Shown here piece after piece: positions 56,220 to 64,000 of a DNA stretch of 64,000 nucleotides. The DNA lies in the NCBI GenBank assembly GCA_029931535.1, contig JAQPZY010001688.1:5883001-5947000 (forward strand), in the 5' to 3' direction. Positions within the stretch are counted from its first letter, which is position 1, and the number at the start of each line of letters is the position of its first letter. The notes under the pieces are model-generated. The model was not told the DNA's origin and ran no database searches. It saw only the letters and a list, made by a program, of their open reading frames with translations. The DNA is from Margaritifera margaritifera (taxonomy: Eukaryota; Mollusca; Bivalvia; Unionida; Margaritiferidae). Position numbers and translations under genes: made by a program.

Positions 56220-57420
56220 TACAGTGATTGCCAACTGTCCCTTTGGGGATTACGATGCGCCTGAAGTTAGCATCAGAACTCCAACCTTGTACACGACATA
56301 TATTGACCTGACAAAAGCCTTTCACACAGTCAACCGCGGGAGCCTTTGGAAGATCATGGCGAAATTTGGTTGCCTAGAGAACTTCATTGTGATGGTTTGG
56401 TAAATCCATGATGGCATACTCGCTCGTGTTGTGGATGACGGTGAGTCAAGCAAGGCTGTGTGTTGGCCCCAACCCTCATCAGTATGATGTTCTCTGCTTT
56501 TCTTACTGATGCCATAACTACGACATTGGGATTGACATCAGATACCGGACTGACGGCAAGCTGTTCAATCTGAGAAGACTACAGGCGAAGACGAAGTTAC
56601 AGGAAGTGACTGTTCGTGATCTTCTGTTTGCCGACGACTGTTCCCTGAATGCCAAATCTGAATCTTACATGCAACACAGTATGGATCATTTCTCAGCTTG
56701 TGACACTTTCGGTCTCACAAACAGTATCAAATAAACAGATTATGCACCAGCCAGCACCAGGAAAGCCTTAGGGTAGAGCCCACCATATCAGTAAATAGCC
56801 AAAATCCCCTGGCAGTGAACAAGTTCACCATCTCGGTAGCACACTGTCACGTGAAGTCCACATCGATGATGAAACCAACGCCAGAATTGCTAAAGCATTT
56901 GTGACCTTTGGCAGTCTGCGCGCAAATGTGTGGGAGACAGGAACGTCAGTCTACAAACAAAACTGAAAGTCTACAAAGCCACTGTGTTGCCGACCTTGCT
57001 ATATGTTTGTGAAACAGTGTACAGACGCCATGCAGCAAAGCTGAACCATTTTCACATGGGCTGTCTGAGGAAGCTGATGAGGATAATATGGCAGGACCCA
57101 GGTAGGCATTCCATGCATCCACGCTCTGCTGATGAAATCACAGTTGAGATTGGAAGGCCACGTCACCAGGATTTTAGAAGACCAACTACCAAAGAAGATC
57201 TTCTACGGCGAGATGAAGGAAGGAAAGCGATCTCAGGGTGGTCAGAATAAAACGCTTCAAAGCTTCCCCCAAGTTCTTCTTGAAACACTTCACCACTGAA
57301 CCTGAGCCTGGGGAAGATCTCGCACAGGACAACTCCACCTAGCGCAGTCTCATCCATACTGGAGCTACAGACTGAGGAGAATTGCAGAGGCAGTGCAGAA
57401 TCACATCACGAGCAGTGTAA
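56220..57420 (+). pseudogene. Non-LTR retrotransposon (LINE) reverse-transcriptase fragment
   Basis: Begins inside the RT domain: YIDLTKAFHTVNRGSLWKIM near 56300-56360, KFGCLENFIVMVW near 56360-56400, RYRTDGKLFNLRRLQAKTK-like sequence near 56540-56595, LLFADDCSLNAKSES in the FADD catalytic box near 56620-56660, SLQTKLKVYKATVLPTLLYV near 56945-57005 and NHFHMGCLRKLMRI near 57045-57085. The C-terminal piece follows to about 57360. Frameshifts and stops recur and no ORF1 or endonuclease is seen upstream, so this is a 5'-truncated dead copy. I cannot fix its clade by eye. Confidence 0.85.
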
Positions 57421-57769
57421 ATCGCATAACTGCAGCAGGTTCTCTATTGATCAAGCAGACCCAAGCGGCATCTCCTGTCAAGTGTGCCACAGATAGTTCA
57501 GAGTATAAATAGGCCTAATCAGCCACTCAGGTACTCATAGAAACCTAACCAGTTAGTGATGTCATGGACATCTTCGAACTCGAAGGAGGAACAACAATAT
57601 CACCTGTAATTTGAATCAATTTCAACTCATTCCTTGATTCAGATTAAGTGTCATGTTTCAACGTACCTACGAGTGTAAGCAGGTGTGCTCAATTAATAAA
57701 ATAATAATACACATATGGTGAGCCTGAAACACAATTGTATCATGTTCTGGTTCGGAATCGGAGACGCTA

Positions 57770-57900
57770 CCACCAGTGGCGGCGCGAGAGGGGGATGGGT
57801 GGACAATTGCCCCTGGGCGCCGGGCGAGGGGAGGACGCCGTCAGGAGCTCCCCCCTCCCATCTAATTCCCCAGTTTCAGGGCTTAAATGTGGGTTGGGGT
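57770..57900. other. GC-rich segment, possible DNA-transposon end
   Basis: Begins ccagtggcggcgcgagaggg and contains caattgcccc, unlike the AT-rich surroundings. One-sided: I find no inverted partner in the window. Confidence 0.25.
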
Positions 57901-57959
57901 TGGAAGTTAGCAACTTGACATAAAAACTGTTCTCTGTGGCAAAATACAATAATAAAGAA

Positions 57960-58195
57960 CATTGCACCAGGGCGACTCAAACCTTCGCGCAAATAACCTT
58001 GCTCGCCCTTACAGATCACTAACATCTCACCTCTGTCCTCTTGGGTTCGAATCTCGGGCTCGGCCAATGTGGGTATGTGAGAAAACGTGCCCGTGGGTCG
58101 GTTCCTCCACCAAATATACTGGCCACCATGGATAGCCTATCATGTGCTGAAAAATGGCGTTAAACCCATAACAACCAACCAACCATATTATTGGT
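57960..58195 (+). mobile_element. tRNA-derived SINE
   Basis: A B-box-like gggttcgaatctcggg lies at about 58042-58057, followed by cctccaccaaatatactggc, tatcatgtgctgaaaaatgg and a tail of cgttaaacccataacaacca repeats. The head upstream (57965-58030) should hold the A box but is too diverged for me to mark. Same family as the fragment at 15541-15690. Confidence 0.6.
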
Positions 58196-60200
58196 CTTGG
58201 TAAAAATAGACTTAAAAAATGTAAGCTGTGGTTGTTTAACAAGACACTTTAAATTGCATATACTTTCTTAAAATAAATAATACCTACATTTTTATAATTT
58301 GACAAATTTTATAAAATAGGCCTAGAAAATTGTACAATTATACATTGATCCTTGTATGGTTTTAATCCAATTTGTATAAATTTTTTGACTAATTAGCTTT
58401 ATTTAAAAAGCTTGAAATAAGCATATAACTTAATAAACACTAAGTTACCAACATTAATATTTTATGTCTGTGTATAATATGAATTGGTCTGGAAGGAATA
58501 TAATTTATTACTTGGCAAAAGTAGTCAGTCTGATATAAATAGTTTTATAACCGCTGTGTGCAAGCAGCGAGATCAGCTAAGACATTTTCTTTACATTTTC
58601 ATAATTTCAGCTAAAGTATGTACATTGACCCTTGTATGGTCTTTTTCCAATTTGTTTAAGTAAGTCGTCAGATTCTTTATATCTCCTTTTCAAATATTCA
58701 TTTGTATGATTCTCAATTTCGTTGCTTATATTCTCCGTGTTCTTTTTTCATATTTGGATTTACTTAGATTTTCAGATATTTGTTAAATAACATATATCAT
58801 ATTTTCCAACCACACTTACATGTAAACCTTTCATGAATGACTCCCGATTTAAAATACTAAGTCAATCAACATCCACGATCAGTTTTATGCTTGCAGGTCC
58901 AATGTTTACACTTGTTGTAAACAGTATTGCGTTTTTCCATCTTATCGATTCTCTTCTCTTTAAAGCAACTGTTTTTGTTGTTGACAGTTTCCATTTATTT
59001 ATTAAATAAAAGTTACATTAGCTGAAACCGGTGAAAAAGTGAGTTAGTGTTTTTCCCTCTTTAAAAGAAAATAATAACCGATATGGATATATGAACTGAC
59101 TAACTTTTTATTTGCTTGCTAACTTTGATATTTATCGAATCCAAAGTCGTCATCGAGAAAGTTGTCTTGTAGCTGATAAAAGTCATCCAGGAAATATATC
59201 CATCTAACTACTGTTGCCTCCTTTAGTCGCCTCTTACGACATTCAGGATGACCCTCTGAGCCTATTCTACATCTTGGATCCCGCAGGAAGAGTGAGGGAG
59301 CGTTAGGACAGGTTATGAAACTTAATCTGAAACCAAACTCTTATTTAAATTTGTTTTGGGAAATTTACTTTTTCCTTGTAGTTCGCATATCATCGCTTCC
59401 GAATCTTGAGACAGTACACGGTAGCCACTAAAGAATATTGATGCTTCAGCCTCAGGAATAGAACAAGTTTATTTTGAAAAAAAGTGACTGTAAAATTTAA
59501 ATGAGAATGAAAAAGTCTTAGGTCAGTTAATTAGGAAATGTAAAATATTATCGATAATAGAAACATTTATTCACTAAGTGACGGCAACAACTGAATGCTC
59601 TCCAGTAAAATTCATATTTTAAAGACAATTTTTAAACAGTTATAAAGTCATTCGACGGGTCTGTTGCAATACATATTCTGTTTTAATTTCATTATTTTGG
59701 GATGGAATAAACGGAGGAAGAAATGGTACTCTCCACATACATCATTTGCACATCTGATAACATTTTTTATAGAAATTAGAATCACTCACTGGCTTCCTGT
59801 TAATGTCATAGTTAGGGAAGACTTTAGAGACTATACAACTACAATGATTTAGATGCAAATTGACCACTTTCGCCCATAGGGGATCAATTAACCTAAAGTA
59901 GGCAGCATCTGAATCACGTGAAAAGCTCACCTTATTTTGTCACAAGAACATATAAGAAAAGGGCTCCCGTAGGAAGAAAGATTGCAAGTAGATACATGTA
60001 GCTAGGGGACTTAAAACTTCACAGTTCTAACCACAATTGTTCAGATGATAAATTGCACAGTTTTTATTCCATAAAGTCATAAATTGGAAAATTAGACCAT
60101 TTGGTTTAGTAAATATTCAATTAAATTTAAAGATCAGACTTTTGAATTGGCCTGCTCAAGAGGTGAAAATAGATTTAGTACAAAGAATTTTACCATAGGA
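58196..60200. other. Unannotated DNA with a possible repeat fragment
   Basis: The stretch 59210-59295 (gttgcctcctttagtcgcct, cttacgacat, ggatcccgcagg) looks like a dispersed repeat seen in molluscs, judged from memory only. The rest shows no genes. Confidence 0.3.
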
Positions 60201-60209
60201 CAAAATGTA

Positions 60210-61760
60210 TGAACATAATGAACAAAGATGAAATGAATAATGTCATTGAACGTCTATTTGAATTTTACATTCCAAATTTGGACAGGAATCAACTTAAACT
60301 ACGAAATTGATGCTTGATAGGATTGAATATTAACATTGCATATACGTGGGTATCATGAGCTCATATATAGATTTCCTGAATAGGTTCACAAATTTTAAAA
60401 ACAAATTTTAACAAATAAAGGCATTAGCTGTTTTTTTATATGCCGCAGAATTGGCTAAATACAACAAGCAATCATGTAGATGGTCAATAAAATACAATCT
60501 GAACAATTACTCATGTATGTGAAAAATTGAAGACGTAAGTAAATTGGAAAAGAATTTGATAACGTTGTAAATATGTGTCAATTACTTGAAAGGATAGTGA
60601 GCGGTACACAAAGTCTCGGTGCTGCGCACTATAACAATGTAGTAGGGTATACGTCATCTATTTATCAAAACACTTGTAGAAGATAATCTTGATAAAGATG
60701 CATAAAAACGATAAGAAATATATTTTATTTAGGAAGGATGTCATAATTGATAGGATCATGAAGGATGATAAGGAAAACACCGAAAAGAACAATTTGATTT
60801 GTAATATATAGGTTTCGGTTCATAGCTTGATCTCCTGGGTAGTTGGTGACAAATTTTAATAATGACAATTTTGTCGAGACAATAAAATATTAGTCCAATG
60901 AAACTAACATTTTAGGAACGGGCATCTATCTATATGCGTATTTCGATAGTTTCAATAGATTCAAAGAAACATTATGTTGATAATGACAATGACAAAATCT
61001 TTATTACAGTCAGGTTGCAGTACGCAACATATGAGGTAAAATGTTATTATCTCACTTTACACGCGTGGACATCTGTACTGGACGATATAATGTTTTTCAC
61101 AGTAGAGGTAATTTAATTCCTATTGACAGCAATATCACAATTAATACTCCAATGGAATATCAGCAAGTACAAACTTATATACATCTCTTCACATTGCAAT
61201 ACATGTATGTTAATATAATTGGATAGAAAGGACATAAATTACAATAAATGGAACACAAATTCAAGTATAAAGGACTCAAATATATCCACGACAATTATGT
61301 GAAAAAGATACTTTAATGTTGTGGCATCATCGAAGATCCTAAGAATGTCTCTATGAAATATTACAAACTTAAAACAGCACATTATTATAGTGCAGCCGGG
61401 TTAGCTCATGATATTAGGTATTAAGTTGAAACTTTTGACAGATTATAACATGTTTCTGATAATTGAAAGTGAAATTCATAATGGAATTAGTGTGATATCC
61501 CTTACATAAGCAAAAAGCAAAGAGCGAATTTGATCCAAACGGAGATGGTCAGATAAAAAATGATAGTGGCTATGATGAGGACAAAAACAAAATCATTCGA
61601 TGTCATATAACTGTGGTAATTTATACGACTGGGCAATACGACTTTGCCGCTACAAAGACTTCAGATAAAATAAATTAGATGGATAGAAGAAAATGTGTTC
61701 CAAATACATGGCAATAGTGAATTTGGACTTTTCAATAAAAATATTCTTACCCTTACTTTG
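60210..61760 (+). pseudogene. Polinton DNA polymerase B relic, plus strand
   Basis: The start, MNKDEMNNVIERLFEFYI near 60220-60270, resembles MDDVVECLFYILHAKS at 19.27 kb, the N-terminal part of the other plus-strand relic. The firmest block is LLTDYNMFLIIESEIHNGIS near 61434-61490, which aligns with GYDIFLIIETGIRCGIS (21.8 kb) and with the equivalent pre-motif-A segments of the other polB copies. AGLAHDI-type sequence lies just before it. Everything between 60430 and 61370 is heavily decayed. A fourth plus- or minus-strand polB copy outside the main element. Confidence 0.6.
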
Positions 61761-63680
61761 TAAGTAAGATATCTAACAGTTATTAAGTCACACCAAATAT
61801 AATAGGATATTTTGATACATTGAGTGGATCCCAAGTCCTCATTAGATTCTGGTGACTGTTTCTTTATTTTTAAATTTTTAAAGACCTGTGTGAACTTTTT
61901 AAACAGAAGCTTTTAAACAGGAATGAGCAACAAGTATTGGATGTAAAAAATGAAATTTGGTTGGCATGTTTATATTAATATGTAGATGACTTGATTTTCA
62001 GATCATTTTAGCAACTTTATAAATCTTTTGTACATATTCTTCTACGTTTTGGATATAAACCGGATTTTCAGGACATTACAGTTATTTTTTTCTCCCCTCT
62101 TTAAACACATTTGGAACGTTTTACACTTAGACTTGTACTGACAAAAGCTTGCTAGTACAATTTGGCAACAGCAACTTGAAGTAGATATATGAACTTTGGT
62201 CTGCATGCTAGTATGCATACGCAAATAACGTTTTTGGATTGTAAAGCCACTAAATCATTTTTTCAAATTTTTCAACATTTTTGAATTTAGAGTATATTTC
62301 CGTATCTTTAAAAACTTTGCCTAAGTTTTCGCAGATGGTGTGTAAGAATATATTTTCTGTTAAATAATTGTCTAAATGTGTCTGAAATTTACGTGCAGTA
62401 CTTACTGTCTCCACTCACTGTGTCTATAACAGAATTTCGAATTACAGCTAGAACGCAGTCAACAAATCAGTATTAATCAGTGTTATGCCATATTCTGGTG
62501 ACAGGTAATTGATCAACTCAGGCTATTATTTGGCATGGATATGGTAAAGCTTCTGCGAAATGATTATTTTATCCAAAATATTCGCTAATTTTAGTTAAAT
62601 ATATAATGGAAAGAGGGAAACATGCAGGTTCTTTGATTTGATACATCTACATTTTTAAAAATACTTTTTAGCTATTTTGAAAAATACTTTTTAGCTTTGA
62701 CCATGTAAAATACACGTGTACTATTCAAGAAATAATAAATATGCATTAAATGTGGGTGCATTTTATACATGATATGTACTGCTTATTTTTCATGAAAAAC
62801 AAATGTTACATATATAACGTCAAAATCTATAATAACTTTTCAATCTTATCTATTATGCTTATATTTAATCTATTAATTGCATCCATCTATAATTGCTTGT
62901 AAGCATTGCATGGAACATAGTCAACATGAAAAACATTTTTAACTGTATAAACTCTAATAAACACAAAAAATAATCAGCATGGTGATTTCTGGTGTTATTG
63001 ATCTGATCGAAGAAAATATACACACAATAGTTAGTTTTTAAAACCCACAAACTGTAGGAGATTCAGTGGGCACCTGGCATTGAATCCTAGCAATTGTGAA
63101 TTGTTGTTGGCTATGTACACTGTGTAATTGTTACTTAGAATTATTTGAATTTTTGAGTTGTGTGCCAAATATTCGATATCAATGCTTTTTTCACTGTCCT
63201 CATTTGCAGTGATATCCTTTTTGACATTCTTCATATACATTTCAAGGTCCAAATATATATTAGGGGTTAAGCAGTCATTGTTTCAAACTTGTCACTGATG
63301 TAGTAAATTATCCCGCTTTAGTTTATTGGAAATATTTCAATATACTTGAATTTAGTATATTCTCAGTAATGAAAGGGATAGTTTGCCATATCTATTATCA
63401 ATTCAATTTGTACAACATATTTTGTTTTAAGGTGGACCTTTTAATTCTAATATAGCTCTCTTGCTTTAGCGATAAATGTTGCCTAAAGACAAAAACATTT
63501 TGGTTTACTTTCGCTTATTTCACCATTTCTAATGGAAATGTTAGCGCAAAATAAGAGTTAATTGTTTCTTTTCAAGTTGCTTCCCTGTAAGTTTCTTAAA
63601 TAATTTTTCCTGGTTGCGTTTTTTTAAAAATGCCTTATTATCCGTTGTACTCGCTGATGATAAAAAACTCCTTCCTCTTG
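61761..63680. other. Unannotated DNA
   Basis: No gene recognised. The short frames (62042-62224, 62865-63050, 63031-63252) have no family features. Confidence 0.4.
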
Positions 63681-63689
63681 ACTTTAATA

Positions 63690-63900
63690 TTGAAGTTGTG
63701 CTTCATCTGAAAGAAATATCAGCCTGAACCGAATGTTGTTCAAAGGCATCTAAGACAAGTTCCGGTGCAAAAAGAGATGCAAGTGATATACACAAATGAA
63801 CCGATTAATGAACGGCTAAGAGAAACAGAGACTATAATTTACGATTGCCAAGGAAGACTTTAAAGCGGAAACCTTTAAGTACCGCCAGTGACTTGCAGTA
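63690..63900 (+). pseudogene. Polinton coiled-coil protein relic (second copy)
   Basis: VVQRHLRQVPVQKEMQVIYT then NEPINERLRETETIIYD, matching the FQRQPMKVPDETEM and NQPFDEQVRDAEIIIDE segments at 49400-49520. It probably continues towards the window edge, which cuts the view. It suggests that the element of the 60.2-61.8 kb polB relic extends this far. Confidence 0.45.
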
Positions 63901-64000
63901 AGTTTTAAATTTACTGAGTAAATAATCAAGTAAGAAAGATATAATTTTTTTAAACTGAGAAACGGATCCTTGAAGGAAACATTACTGTACCATAATACCG

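Overview
This window is AT-rich, non-coding-dominated eukaryotic DNA, most likely from a marine invertebrate and plausibly a mollusc. That guess rests on short-tandem-repeat density, SINE-like tails of a type I associate with molluscs, and abundant Polintons. I recognise no host exon, so the host is inferred. Nearly every recognisable gene belongs to a mobile element.

The centrepiece is a nearly complete Polinton/Maverick (virus-like, self-synthesising DNA transposon) at 22761-47376. It has about 340-365 bp terminal inverted repeats and a matching ATATC flank on each side. On the minus strand it carries protein-primed DNA polymerase B, a YqaJ/lambda-type exonuclease, a chromodomain integrase, a Zn-ribbon/phospholipase-A2 protein, an adenain-like cysteine protease, small basic/hydrophobic core-like proteins, a double-jelly-roll major capsid protein, a pVI-like protein, a penton-type minor capsid protein and an FtsK/HerA packaging ATPase. 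On the plus strand are a fibre-like gene with six shaft repeats and a sugar-binding-like tip, several unknown genes near the right end, and an HNH endonuclease with a NUMOD1-like tail. Together these describe a virion-forming element: replication (polB, exonuclease), integration (INT), assembly (MCP, penton, PRO, ATPase), membrane passage (PLA2, pVI-like) and attachment (fibre). Most genes carry one to four frameshifts or stops, so this copy is defective, but they remain readable.

A Ty3/Gypsy LTR retrotransposon (25007-33161, CATAT duplication) is inserted in the Polinton polB between exonuclease motifs II and III. Its pol order is protease, integrase, reverse transcriptase, RNase H: the copia-like order of the Gmr1-type Gypsy clade. 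The Polinton itself sits inside an older, decayed polB of a second Polinton (19.2-22.76 kb, resuming at 47.38 kb), so three elements are nested.

The flanks are a graveyard of related elements. There are polB relics at about 10.0 kb (+), 52.7-54.0 kb (-) and 60.2-61.8 kb (+), a packaging-ATPase relic at 47.8-48.1 kb (-), and coiled-coil gene relics at 49.4-50.2 and 63.7-63.9 kb (+). There are also a LINE fragment (56.2-57.4 kb), SINE pieces, a hAT-like MITE, a foldback element (12.25-13.14 kb) and several tandem arrays. The region from 1 to 19 kb is otherwise simple repeats and unrecognised intergenic DNA.
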